Origin: Platanthera guangdongensis
Taxonomy: Eukaryota; Streptophyta; Magnoliopsida; Asparagales; Orchidaceae
DNA: 64,000 nucleotides
Assembly: GCA_039583875.1 (NCBI GenBank)
Contig: CM077165.1
Coordinates: 75,132,757 to 75,196,756, forward strand
Direction of reading: 5' to 3'
A program made the translations under genes and the position numbers. The notes under the pieces are model-generated. The model was given only the letters and a program-made list of their open reading frames with translations, was not told the DNA's origin and searched no databases. Each line of letters opens with the position of its first letter. Within the stretch, counting starts at the first letter, position 1. Below are positions 21,991 through 34,164 of this stretch, in pieces.

Positions 21991-23567
21991 ATGACACAGA
22001 ACAAGGATTATGCAAGCACCAGACCTCCTGTATGCAATTTAAATAAACTTGCAATCTGAAAGGCAAGAATCAGATTGTATATGAATTCCATTGATGAGGA
22101 CATCTACAATTCCATTTTGACAGGTCCTCCTCAACCAACAGCTTCTACATCCACATCAACTTCTACCACTCATGCAGTTCCACCACTTGAGTGGACTGAT
22201 GCTCAGAAGAAAGTCAAAATTGCAGATGCCAAAGCCATGAACATATTGGCTCAAACCATCTCAGATGACATTTTCCAAAAGGTGGCTGAGTGCATCTCTG
22301 CAAAAGAAATTTGGGATTCTCTCAACCAGATAGTTGTTGGCTCTGTAGATGAGATAAAAGATAGAAGATCAACTCTCATCTCACAGTATGAGAACTTCAA
22401 GAAAGATGAAGCTGATTCTGTTGGTGACATGTACAACAGATTAAGTGCAATTATCAGTGAATTGAAGACCTTGGACAAATATATCTCTCTCACAGAGCTG
22501 AATGACAAGATCCTAATATGCTTCCCAAGATCATGGGATTCCTGGATCTAGCCAATCAAGTAGGCCAGAAGCTTGAATGAGATTTCCACTGAATCTCTCC
22601 TGGGAAAGCTCAAATCTTATGAGCAACAGATCAAATCCAGGGAAGATGCAGAACAAAGGACACCTCCACTAGCAAGAAAAGTGTAGAATATAGCATTCAA
22701 AGCTGCTGAAGAGACTAAAGCTTCAACAGTTAATGAAGAACTGATGAGCCTCTTTGCCAAGGTATTCTACAAAATGGCAAGCAAAGATTTCAGGAGAAAG
22801 TCATCCATGAATGATGACAAGCCCATGTATGATAAACTCCGACTAAAGAAATAGTATGTTTTGGATGCAAGAAACCAGGACACTTCATCTCTGAATGTCC
22901 TGAGAATCAGAAGAATTAGAGGAGAAGAGAAAAAGACTCCAGAAGCAAGCAATACCGCAGGCCTTCCTCCAGCAAGCATAAGAAGAAGGAGAAGGACTTT
23001 GTTACTGAAACCTAGAGTGACACAGAAGATGAATCCACATCTTCCAGTTCTAGTGAAGAGGAAGAAGAGGCAAAGGTAAGGGAACTCTGCCTCATGGCTA
23101 TCAATGCATCTTGCAGCCCATCAGATGCTAAAGAAGAATCTGATAATGAAGAAGCTTCAGAATCAGAAGCTGATCATGTACTATCATCATTTGATTATAG
23201 TTCTGATAGTTTTAAAATTGAATTTAAAACCATGTGTATAGATTTAATAAATTCTAAAAAAAATCAAGCTACTTAGAGAAAAACTAACTGATCATGAAAA
23301 GTGTATCTCTGAAAATGTTAAATTAAAGGATGATTTAGTTTTAGCAAATGAACAAATAATTTCACTAAAATCTGAATTAGTTGAGGCTAGGAAACTTGAA
23401 GAATCCCTAAATGGGAGAAGTATCAAGTTGATGGATATCACAAGCACATTCATTGCCAGACTTAATGGCAAGCTGGGCTTAGGTGCATCATCAAGCTAAC
23501 CCCCACTTTTTCAGAAAAATATATTAACTACACCCATAAAATTTGTATCAGAAAAGGGAAAGGAAAA
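21991..23567 (+). pseudogene. Element P gag, broken
   Basis: ATG at 21991 is in frame with the long open stretch 22075-22551 (UBN2-type Gag: AKEIWDSLNQIV, YENFKKDEADSVGDMYNRL, DKILICFPRSWD). Stops lie at 22057 (TGA), 22549 (TAG) and near 22683. A frameshift near 22853 precedes a CCHC knuckle (CFGCKKPGHFISEC). An acidic serine-rich stretch (SSSEEEEEAK) and a coiled-coil-like stretch (from 23277, reached after a slip in an A run) follow, ending near LNGKLGLGASSS. The frame then enters the S1 insertion site. Confidence 0.85.
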
Positions 23568-25417
23568 TGAAAGAAATAGATCCTAATCACCTAGAGGGGG
23601 GGTGAAAAGGTGAACTTTATCTTTTTAAATTTAAGGCAGAGATACTAAACAGTAAATGCAATACTATAATTATCACAGCACAACAACCATACAATCAAAC
23701 ATACATAGAGTGCACACAGGATTTATAGTGGTTCCCCAAGGTCTGGGTACATCCACTTTCCCCCTTCGCCTATCTAGTAGTGTACTAGATTTGGCCTAAC
23801 TTCAGCACTTCTCCTCAGATCCTCAGATCTTACAGCTCAGAACCCCAAACAGGTTCCTACAACTCAGAGTGTCCCCACTCCTACAACTCAGGAACAAAGC
23901 CCTACCACTCAGTCTTCCACAAGACCTACACTCAGAGAACAAAGTCTCCTACAACTCAGGCACTAGGCCCTACCTCAGTCTTCAATAAGACTTTCACTCA
24001 GAGCACACAGTCTCTTACACTCAGCCTTTATAAAATAGGCTTACAGCTCAGATCTATACAAGATCCTACAAAAATTTGATAATACAAAGTAATTAACCAC
24101 AACTCTAAAAGAGAGAGACGAGTTGACTGGCTTCTTGATGAGTTCTTGGAAGAACTTGGCAGAGATCAACCTCCCTTGGCTTTCTTCAAAGCTTCTTGAA
24201 TTAGAACACAGTAGGGTTGAATCTCCTGAAGATGATCTTTAATCAACTTCTGTCTTGAGATTCAGATCTCAATCTGAATCTAACTTAGCAGCCCGATTCA
24301 ACAACTGCTCTTCTTAGAAGGAGCTCTCTCTCTCCTACTTCTTAGATCTTCTGTTGAAGGTCTTGTTCTTTTACGTTGTTAGATCTCTTGATTGATTGTT
24401 GTCAATCTGTAATCACACTCTCTGTTGAAGGAGAAAGGTCTTTAAATAGTCTTCCTCCAAGGTAACCGGCTGATCCGGTTTCTAACAACCTTCTGACGGC
24501 TCTGACAGTTGCAGTTGACCGGTTGAAATGACAGCTGTCAAGTCATCCAGTCACTTCTTGAAATCTATGTCACTGTCTGAAAGTGTCGAGACAGATAGTC
24601 AATATGTGTTGACACAAATAGACTAAGTGTCGACACAAGTAGACTAAGTGTCGACACTAGCATTCATGGTGTCGACACAACTCCTTGTGTTGTTGTAACA
24701 GCTTCTCGACACTGCTTCTTCAGAATGTGTCGACACTGATTATGTGTGTCGACACAAGCCTTCTGTTGAATGTGTCGACACTGATTTTGTGTGTCTACAC
24801 AAGTACTTCTTCTTTAATACTTAGTTGAATTCTGCTGTGTGTCGACACAACTCCGTTGTGTCGACACATCTTCTTGTGTTGAAACTTGCTGAGTGTTGAC
24901 ACATCTCCTTTGTGTCGATACATGCCTTCATGTGTTGAAACTTTGCTGAGTGTCGACACATCTCCTTTGTGTCGACACATGTACTTTAACTTTGTTGAAG
25001 TTTGCTGAGTGTCGAAACAGCCTCCTGGTATCGACACATTTGATGTCGACAAAACTTCTCTGGGTGTCGACACGGCCTCTAAGTGTCGACACATTTGATG
25101 TCGACAATCCTTCACAGTGTGTCGACACAGCCTGTATGTGTCGACACTTTTCTTCTGGTGTTGACTCTGTCTTCCTGGTGTCGACACAATTACTCCAAGT
25201 GTCGACACAGCTTATCTAGGTGTCGACACAAGCCTTCATAAGTGTCGACACTTCTCCTCTGTGTGTCGACACATGGACTTAGAAACATTTCTGCATTTTC
25301 TGCAATTACTTAACCTGCATATATACACTCAAAGCACATCAAATACACCATGATGTATATCATTGAGTAGTGTGAGGTTTCTTCAAATCAGGTACATATA
25401 TTCCATTGTACCCAACA
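23568..25417 (-). repeat. S1 3' LTR
   Basis: On the minus strand it runs from TGTTGGGTACAATGG at 25417 to a CA at 23568. In order it holds the TGTCGACA array (25280-24580), a CTATTTAAAG TATA-like box (24440-24449) and a region rich in CTGAGTTGTAGGA-type repeats (24060-23780). A terminal CACCTAGAGGGGG block follows. Short ORFs here are readings of the palindrome repeats in different frames. Confidence 0.93.
24580..25280. repeat. TGTCGACA palindrome array in S1 3' LTR
   Basis: About 20 perfect TGTCGACA octamers (usually GTGTCGACAC) and about 10 one-base variants occur in 700 bp at irregular spacing of about 15-60 bp. The commonest variants, TGTTGACA and TGTCAACA, are what loss of the CpG by deamination would give. 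The array lies immediately upstream of the TATA-like box on the minus strand. Confidence 0.9.
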
Positions 25418-25436
25418 ATCTCCCCCTATTTGGAGA
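25418..25436 (-). other. S1 polypurine tract
   Basis: The minus strand reads AAATAGGGGGAGAT directly before the LTR start TGTTGGGT. It primes plus-strand DNA synthesis and defines the LTR boundary. The same tract precedes the S2 LTR (44973-44990). Confidence 0.85.
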
Positions 25437-25674
25437 AGTCATAACCCTTAGTCAATGATATACACCATTCATAACAAAAACTCAATATGATGTATAACCG
25501 TTTTTTTATGACAGGGTAAATACTTAACAAAACATGTATAACAATCATTACAGAATAAAAATGTAACAGATCAAACATTAATTTGTTATAACTTCCAATA
25601 GTCTCATTAATCAAAAGTTTACATTGATTTTAATGTAAAAGATTACAGAGTTGTAAACTTAAGAAAATCCTAAT

Positions 25675-28397
25675 TTATGGCTTCTCTGGCTCCTTGATAA
25701 CAATGCCCTTTCCAGATTGAATCTTTGCTTGAACTGGAGCATCATTGTCATCAGCAGGCTTCTTCCCTTTAAGATCTTTCTTTTTCTGTTCTTCAGCTCT
25801 TATCTTCTGTCTCTCAAAATAGTGATACGGCTTAGGGAAATACTTACTAGGCTCTTGTGCATTAGGAGGTAGCTTCCCTAATTTAGCCTTCCTTCTGTAT
25901 TGTACTATGGTTTCTTGCCTAGCCTCATGTTTTTTCCATTCCTGGTTAGAATACCATTTTCCCCTCTCTAGGAAATTATCCATAGCAGCCTTCCAAGCAG
26001 TCAATATGATATTCCTAGAGGTTGGGCTCCATTGCTCAAAGTTTGGCCTTAATTCGCCTGCTCTCTGAACCTCTTCTTAGATAATTGGGCTTCTTGCTCC
26101 TTTAATAGTGCCTCAGGCACAAGCTATACTACTTTCTCAAGAATAACATTTTGATTACCCTCAGGAGGACTATACATAGACTGTACCTCCTGATGTATCA
26201 TGTTAAAATCTGCAGGAGGATAGATCACCTGAGCTACTTCAGCTTGCTCTCCTCCAAAATATGCAGGATTTATTCTAGACTCTGCTATATTATCATCATC
26301 ACATAAAGGTGGATATCCAAGGGTGGCTCTGATGCTGTTTGAAATCCATTTGGCATGGTCAGAGCCTACTTTGACTAATACCCTCTCCCCCTTTATGACT
26401 TCTCTTTCTATGTGATCTCTAAGATCATCCTTCTGAAACCTTATCTGAGCATTCAAATAGTTAACTCCATCTTTGTAAAAAGGTTTTAACCTTTGGAGCT
26501 TGTCAGTGATAGCCTTTTGAGTATCTTCAATGGAAGTTTTAACAGCAGTCGGGCTCTCTTGTAATTGCTTATCAAAGGCTTCTTTAGCAGTAGCACTTAC
26601 AGTAGTCTGGGCAGTAGCTATATTTTTCATTTCACTGACAATGGCATTATGAGAAGCAGTCAGATTATCATTCATCCTAATCTGATTTTCCAGGACATAT
26701 CCTTATTTCACTGCCATGTCATCAACCTGTGTCTTGATCTTCTCTTGATGAGTAGTCAGATATACCACTGGATTGCCTCCTTTATTTAAGCAATCAGTCA
26801 TTTCCTTATTGTTTTGATTCACTTCAAATCTTATAGATTTGATGTCTTGAGCGAGATCAAATTGAAGTGATTTATGGCCTTCATCCATATACTTTTATAG
26901 ATCTTTCCTTTGCTCATCCATCTTGATTTGCAGAGCTACCAATAATGAACTATAATCAGCAGTTGGGGCTTGTTGTGGAACAACGATCTGCAGTACCTTT
27001 TTGTAGGTCTGGCTTCTTCTCTTGAAGACCTGGAACCTCCTTTTCTTGGCTCTAGCAGCCTCTTCATCCTCTGAAGCAGAAGTACTAGCAATGTCCACCC
27101 TATCCTTAGGGCTAGGAGGTAAATCCTTCTCAGTCCTTGGTAGCTCCTCAGCATTCCTTTGCTCCTCAGTCTCATTTCTGGCAGTTTCCTCTATATGCTC
27201 CCCCTCAATATTGACCTTCTCCCCCTCAACAGTTTCTTTTTCTCACTCAAAATCAGTCTGTAAAAGATCAGGGAACAGCTCTTCTAGTGTAAACTCATGT
27301 TGAGGTTGAACTGGAGAATCTCTGATCTCAGGAGCATTTGATACCTCTTTATCAACAACTAATGTGTCCTCCATGACCACATCTTGTGGTTGACTATGTA
27401 TCTGGGTTTGCTCTAGAATGGTCTGGGTAGCCCTTTCACTCTCTAATTGAGTTGGCTCATCCACATGTAGAGGCTCCCCCTGGAGTGGATCCAGGTGAAT
27501 AGGGCTAGCTGATGGTAGCTCCCCCTGCCTCTGGGCATATTCTTGTCTTGCTGGTGACTGTCCAGCATTGTCATCTTCTCCATCATCAGAACTAAAAACC
27601 ACTTGCTCCTCTAAACTATTTGAGGATTCTTGAGCCGCAATGGCTGTCTTCTTCTTCTTCTGAGGTGTTTCCTTTTCTGGAGTTGGCAGTTCCTTTGTCA
27701 ACACTCTATCCCACCTTGAGATAATCCTAAGATCCATTCTCCTCATATGATTTATCTTAGAACCAGCAGCTTGGTTCATCACATCAGGGATACTTCCAGC
27801 TAAGTATAAACTCAGAATCCTACCCAGATTGGGCTTCTTCAGACATTCCTTGATCTTATCAAACACTACTGCTAACCAATCTGTGTTAAGTTTGAAAATT
27901 ATCCTTATCATCAAACTAAACATGTGAGCTGATATTCTATCATGCCCACCAGGCTTTCTCAGTATCACCTTGCCCACTATTTCAGATAAGAACTTGCCCT
28001 GCATGTTCATGTCTTTTCTGTTGAATACTGATCCAATCTTCATGCTTGAATCAAGTACACACCATTCAAGTGCCTCCCTTGTCTTTGATGCAGGTACATC
28101 TTCCTCTTCTTTAGTCTTAGGGAGATGTAAAACTCTTCTTAGACTTTTCTGGGTGATCTTAACTCTTGCCCCATGAACTTTGGACTTAATCTTGAGTCCA
28201 GATTCATCAAGTGTAGCTGCACTAATGAATTCAAGGTTCTCCTTCTTCCAGATCTTGATTGGTTCTGAAACAAGATACTCTAACCCAGTCTCTGCAACTA
28301 GGGTTACCACACCTTGGATTTCTGGTTTCGCGTCATCAAAGGCATGTCGCACGAGCTCATAACCTTCATTGATGTTCTCTTCTATCTTGGGCGTCAT
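25675..28397 (-). pseudogene. S1 third ORF (about 900 codons), nuclear-looking, broken
   Basis: ATG at 28397 (context CCCTAATGACG) opens a frame that continues in phase to 26124 through four stops (27243 TGA, 26895 TAA, 26703 TAA, 26124 TAG). It shifts frame near 26060 and ends at 25675, some 240 bp before the polypurine tract. Residues 1-200 are a mixed helical domain (VHGARVKITQKSLRRVLHLP, HMFSLMIRIIFKLNTDWLAVV). The middle is acidic and proline-rich. Basic stretches KKKKTA and RAKKRRFQVFKRR look like nuclear localisation signals. The later third is heptad-like and coiled-coil prone. I see no signal peptide or transmembrane segment, so the envelope-like label often given to Sirevirus extra ORFs is not supported. 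The N-terminus loosely recalls plant transposon-associated proteins of unknown function. Confidence 0.75.
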
Positions 28398-28435
28398 TAG
28401 GGTTTGAAGAAATTTTGAATTTAGAGAAGAGAGAT

Positions 28436-28860
28436 GTCGACACACAAGTTTGGTCTCGAAACTTTGGTAAGCGTGTCGACAAACAATGGTGAAGACCTAT
28501 TTATACCTTTCTAGAATCGAAGGTGAAAAGGCGCGTCAAAATACTTGAAATGTGTCGACACTGTAGAAAAGTGTCGACACTTACTTCTAATGTCTCGACA
28601 ACCATGTGTCGACACAAATATAGTCGACAGAATATATGTGACGACACTTATACATCTCAGCTCAATGATTAGTCGAGACTCTACTCAATGAATTCTGTGT
28701 AAATCCTAAGTGTCGACAACACCCTGGATGTGTCAACACTAATTCTCTAAAGTGTCGACACTTACTGTCTAGATGTGTCGACACCATTTCTATGAAATGT
28801 CGACACCTACTCTATGTGTCGACACAGACAACTCTATGTGTTGACACTATTTTACTTAGC
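28436..28860. promoter_or_regulatory. Second TGTCGACA array and TATA box before S1 third ORF
   Basis: About 10 perfect TGTCGACA sites and several near matches fill the gap between the pol stop (28874) and the third ORF (ATG 28397). On the minus strand TATAAATAG lies at 28505-28497, about 100 bp upstream of the ATG. Most palindromes are upstream of it and two (about 28436 and 28473) are in the would-be leader. The order of array, TATA box and gene copies that of the LTR promoter, suggesting an internal promoter controlled like the LTR. Confidence 0.65.
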
Positions 28861-28873
28861 CAAAATTTTAAAA

Positions 28874-31800
28874 CTATTCTAAGTTTATCATACCTAATTC
28901 AATTTTAAACTTATTGAATTTGGTTTTATCTAGAGGCTTAGTAAACATATCAGCTAACTGATTATCTATCTTAACAAACTCTAGTGAAATATCTCCTTTT
29001 ACTACATGTTCTCTATGAAAATGGTATTTGATTTCTATGTGCTTAGTCCTACTATGTGATACAGGATTATTTGCAATAGAAATGGCACTAGTAGAATCAC
29101 AAAATAAAGGTGTTATACTTACTTGAATACCATAATCTTCTAGCTGGTGTTGAATCCATAAGATTTGTGCACAGCAACTTCCTGCAGCCACATACTCTGA
29201 CTCAGCTGTGGAGATAGCCACACTGGTCTGCTTCTTACTACTCCATGACACCAGCTTTCCACCTAGAAATTGACAGGTTCATGTGGTACTCTTCCTATCT
29301 TCCTTGCAGCCTGCAAAATCTGTATCTGACTAACCTGTCAGAACAAAATCTCCATTCCTAGGGTACCAAAGGCCTAGATAAGGTGTGCCCTTAAGATATC
29401 TCAAAATCCTTTTGACTGCAGTCAAATGAGATTCTTTATGGCAAGCTTGATACCTAGCACAGACATATGTAGCGTACATGATATCTGGTCTACTAGCAGT
29501 CAAATATAGTAGGGAGCCAACTATCCCTCTATACAAAGTCTCATCTACAGGTTTCCCTGCATCATCTTTGCTTAGAGACATGCTTGACCCCATAGGAGTT
29601 TTCATGGTACTGGATGATTCCATACCATACGTCTTTATTAACTCTAAGGTGACCTTAGACTGGCATATGGATAATCCATCTTCAGTCTATCTAACTTGGA
29701 GACCCAAGAAGAACTTAAGTTCCCCCATACTGCTCATTTCAAATTGTCCTTGCATTATTTTTGCAAACTTCCTGCAAAGACTACTTTCTGTAGACTCAAA
29801 AATTATGTCATCTACATATATTTGGACTAAGATAATCTTGCCTCTGGATTCCCTAAGGAATAGAGTCTTGTCTATTTTCCCCCTTGAGATTTTGTTCTCA
29901 ATGTGGAAACTAGATAGGGTTTCATACCAAGCCCTTGGGGCTTGTTTTAACCCATACAAAGCCTTCCTAAGTCTATAAACATAATCAGGTTTAATAGAAT
30001 CAACAAAACCTGATGGCTGCTCTACATAGACTTCTTCCTTTAGATTTACATTCAGAAAAGCTGACTTAACATCCATTTGATATACCTTAAATCCTTGATA
30101 TGTTGCATAGGCAAGGAACATCCTTATTGCTTCCAGTCTTGCTACTTGAGCAAAGGTTTGATCAAAATCAATACCTTCTTCCTGCCTATATCCCTTTGCA
30201 ACAAGTCTAGCTTTATTCTTTTTGATGATTCCATTCTCATCCAACTTGTTCCTAAAGATCCACTTAGTTCCAATAATGTTGTGGTCCTTGGGTTTAGGAA
30301 CTAGCTCCCAGACCTTGCATCTTTTGAATTGATTCAGCTCCTCTTGCATGGCCTCAATCCAATGTGAGTCTAGGATTGCTTCTTCAAATTTCTTTGGCTC
30401 AATTTGTGATAGGAAACTAGAGTAAAGAACTGTACTTTGATTCCTGCTCCTTGTTTGCACCCCTTGTCTGGGATCTCTAATTATTTGATTGGCTGGATGA
30501 TCCTTTAAGTGCATATTTGCTGGAGGCAACCTGTCTTTAGGTTGTACACCTTCAGCTTCTTCATTCAACTGCACCTCTTGGTCTTCTTCAGCATCAAGAG
30601 TATCTTGTACTCCCCCTGGACAGCAGCCACCATCTTCCACTTGCTGACTTGCAGTAGAACCTTCTGTTAAGGTAAGCTTGTCCATTCTTTCAGTTACACC
30701 TGTGGAGCTGCAAACACTTCTTGGCAAATCATTATTAATGAGTCTAGCTTCATCAAAAACTACATGAACAGACTCTTCTACAACTTGAGTAATCAAGTTA
30801 TAGACCCTATAAGCCTTACTATTATTGCTGTACCCAACAAAGATCCCCTCTTGGGATTTGGCAGCAAACTTGGTTAGATAAGACTTACCATTATTAAGTA
30901 TATAACACTTACAACCAAAGATCCTGAAATAAGATAAATTTGGTTTTCTGCCCTTCACAATCTCATAGGGGGTCTTCTTGTGGCTCTTGGTGATAGTAGC
31001 CCTATTGATCACATGACAAGCAGTATTTACTGCCTCAGCCCAGAAATATTCTAGGAGAGTAGTGTCACTCAATAGGGTTCTACTAGCCTCTATCAAGGTT
31101 CTATTCTTCCTTTCAGCAATATCATTTTGCTGAGGTGTTCTTGGTGAAGAAAATTCCTGAAAAATTCCAAATTCTTCACACAGTTTTGTCATACATTCAG
31201 ACTGAAATTCAGTACCATGGTCACTTCTGATTTTGACCACTGTACTGTCCAATTCATTCTGAATTTGTTTAACAAAACTATATAAGATACTTGGGGTTTC
31301 AAATTTTTGTCTTAGGAAGAACACCCAGGAAAACCTTGAATAGTCATCTTCAACCATAAATGTGTAGACCTTCCTACCTAGGCTATGAACTGGCATAGGA
31401 CCAAAAAGATCCATATGCAAGAGGTATAGACATCTCACAGAATCCTTGTTCTCAAGGCTATGAAAGGTGGATTTGGTCTGCTTGCCTTTTTGACAAGCTG
31501 GGCATATCCCATCCTTTATACACTTAATCTGAGGACCATTCCTCACTAACTCTTTGCTAAAGAGTTGGCTAATTGTCTTATAGTTAAGATGAGCCAACCT
31601 CTTGTGCCATTTAACACAATGTGAGACTCTCTCATCAGCTACAAGACATATAGGAGAAATATTGTTCTCACACACAAAGTCTAGACAATAGACATTTCTC
31701 TTCCTATATCCTGTCAGAATGATCTTTTAATCATTTGACCTCTTGATATGACAACCATTCTTGACAAATGAGATGTCATATCCTAAATCATTCAGCTGAC

Positions 31801-32041
31801 TTATGCTAATGAGGTCATATTTCAAATCCTTTACATAAGCCACTTGAGTAATTGTAATTTAGTTACTAGAAATGTTACCAAAGCCTTTGATGATTCCTTT
31901 TTCTGAACCATCAAAGGTAACTTTAGGACCATCCTTGATAGGTGTATAGTCCTTCAGCAACCCCCTTGTTCCAGTCATGCGCCTGGAACATCCACTGTCC
32001 AAGTACCATACAGTGGCATGGCCACTTGGACTCACCTGCAA
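28874..32041 (-). pseudogene. S1 pol: protease, integrase, reverse transcriptase, RNase H
   Basis: Protease (VWYLDSGCSRRMTG) is at 32041-31859. From 31675 there is an HHCC region ([17 protein letters not shown]), then integrase with its triad ([29 protein letters not shown]). The linker is followed by reverse transcriptase ([30 protein letters not shown]), ending at a stop at 29687. RNase H follows in pieces (29623-29330 and 29251-28874: SWSSKKQ, STAESEYVAAG, FCDSTSA, MFTKPL). Stops and frameshifts separate the blocks, but every catalytic motif is still recognisable. The Q in PQQNG-type motifs is kept while G is D. Order protease-integrase-RT is diagnostic of Ty1/copia. Confidence 0.92.
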
Positions 32042-34075
32042 AACAGATTACTTAATCTTAGAACCCAAATAACTCTTGGGTCCTTGGTGCAAGTTAGTCT
32101 GACTTTTAATAAAACTACCGTAGCTCTTCTAGCAGGCACTCTGCTACTCTCCTTGGTACTGGAATTATACCAACAATCTAAGGCAAAGTGGCCTACCTTG
32201 CCACAACACCAGCACTCAAACCTGTTGTACCTTTGTTTAGGTACAACCCTGGCTGTTTTATCTACAGCAGGCTTCTTGTTCAGTGCTGGGACTTTGCTCT
32301 TAGATTTGGACTTAGCAGTCCAGGCAGTTTTCTTAAATCCTAACCCAGCATTACCCTTTTGAGGTATAAACTCATCTATCAAGGGTAACACAGACTTAGG
32401 TTTAGAAAAACTTGCAACAATATCTTTTTTCTTCTGAAGTCTAACCTCCAGATTTCTAATTTGATCATTCTTGAAATTGATTGTGCCCATTTGAATAATA
32501 GTTATGTTCTTCAATCTGGCAATCTCATTCAGTTTCTGATCAAATAACTCATCTGAATCAGCAGCAGCCAACTTAAGATTAGCAATTTCCTTAGTCAGTG
32601 TTTTGACCAGATTTTTTCTCTTCTTAAGTGCATACAATAAATCTCTATATTCATATATCAATTGATGAATATCACCTTCAGACTCATACCCATTTACATC
32701 ACTTGATGCAGATGTATCTGACTCTAATTCAGTACTATAATCTGAAAGACATTGTACCTTACTTGGTCCAGGCTGATCCTGGATCTTGTCTCCTTCAGAT
32801 AGAGCCATCAATCCCTTGAACTGATTGTCTTCTTGTTCATATATAGAGTTCAGCACTTGCAGGAACTCTTCTTCTTCATCTGCAGCAAACAGACCAATGT
32901 AAGCCTCAGCTTCAGATTCTGACTCTGAAGATGACTGATCTGACAAGGTCTTCTCATTCTTTGAAACAAAGGATTTCTCCTTCTTGCTCTGATGTTGACT
33001 CTTCTTCTTATCTACAGACTCTCTTCTTTTATCTGGACAGTCAGCTACTACATGTCTAGGCTTATTACAACAGTAGCAAATAATCTTTGATATTGTAGAC
33101 TTGTTTGACTTAGGCTTGCTCCTGTCTTTCCTAGATGACTTCCTCTTTTGATAGTAATCATCCTTAGGCTTAGATGTAGAAGGCTTAGACTTCCACTGCT
33201 TTTTCTTCAAAAATCTCTAAAACTGCCTTGTGAAGGCAGCAAAATCCTCATCTGAATAACTGTTGTATGAATTCTGGTTATCTGAATTTTCTGAAGTAGT
33301 ATCAGCAACTATTTGAGGTGGAGATGGAGACTTGCTTCTATACTTCCTAGGGACTTCAGTCTTGAAAGCCACAGATCTTTCCTTGTGCTCCACTCTAGTA
33401 GTCTTCTCTTCCTCCTTTCTAGCCATTAACTGCATCTCATAAGATAACAGTTTTCCAAACAAAGTTGGACGAGGTATATCAACTAGTTTGGCCACTTCCC
33501 TAATAGCACAAATCTTGGTGTCCCAGTCCTTAGTTAGTGATCTTAAGAACTTATCATTCAGATCATAGTTGTTGAATTCTCTTCCATAGGACATCAATTC
33601 ATTTACTATCCTATAGAACTTCCTGTAGCATTCAGTAATGCTATCAGACTTTCCTTGTCTGAAGCTTTCATATTCCTGATTTAATAAGGACTTCATGTCA
33701 TGTCTTACTTCTTCAGACCCTTCCATATAGACTATAAAAGTATCCCACATTTCCTTTGAAGTCTTGCAATGAATCAAATTCTGAAAGTAGAATCATCAAT
33801 GGCATCACTATGATGTTCTGAGCCCTCTTATCCATAGTTGTCAAGATTATTTCATCCTTGGTCATTTCTGAATAATCCTTGGGAGTTTTCTGATTTGCAT
33901 CCAGAATAGATACTTTCATTGGCACATATGGCCCTTCTTTGACTGTAATGTATATTCTTGGGTCAGATGCTTCCATAAAGAGTCTAACCCTCTCTTTCCA
34001 TATGCCAAAAATCTCCTTTCTATAGATTAGCAATTTCATGGACCCCAGCTCTTTGTGATTCTCACTAGAACCCAT
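32032..34075 (-). pseudogene. S1 gag with two zinc knuckles, broken
   Basis: ATG at 34075 starts Gag. It shifts frame near 33770, continues as a UBN2-type domain (KEMWDTFIVYMEG, YESFRQGKSDSITECYRKFYRIVNEL), passes a TAG at 33217 and goes on to 32032. It contains two CCHC knuckles (CYCCNKPRHVVADC and CWCCGKVGHFALDC), an acidic serine-rich patch (SDQSSSESESEAEAY) and a coiled-coil stretch between them. Two knuckles separated by a coiled coil are typical of Sirevirus Gag, where the extended C-terminus is thought to contact host proteins. Protease follows in another frame. Confidence 0.88.
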
Positions 34076-34150
34076 TTTCTTTATTCTTGTTTATTCTGAT
34101 TCTGCCTACAGGATCTTACTCAGACTGTTATGTCCTTTTTGAGTAACCTC

Positions 34151-34162
34151 TCTTTGATACCA
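34151..34162 (-). other. S1 primer-binding site
   Basis: The minus strand reads TGGTATCAAAGA two bases after the 5' LTR end (34165). This is a tRNA-Met type site with one mismatch to the usual TGGTATCAGAG. Confidence 0.8.
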
Positions 34163-34164
34163 CT

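Noticed and set aside
24795..25219. Cys/His/Arg-rich ORFs resembling zinc-finger proteins
   Set aside because: The composition comes from translating GTGTCGACAC in several frames; no real zinc-binding spacing is present.
24580..25280. Regularly repeated short palindromes resembling a CRISPR array
   Set aside because: Repeats are 8-10 bp, spacing is irregular, the context is a plant retrotransposon LTR, and there are no cas genes.
25675..28397. Envelope gene in S1 third ORF
   Set aside because: No signal peptide, hydrophobic anchor or glycoprotein-like cysteine pattern is visible; the nuclear-type basic stretches argue otherwise.
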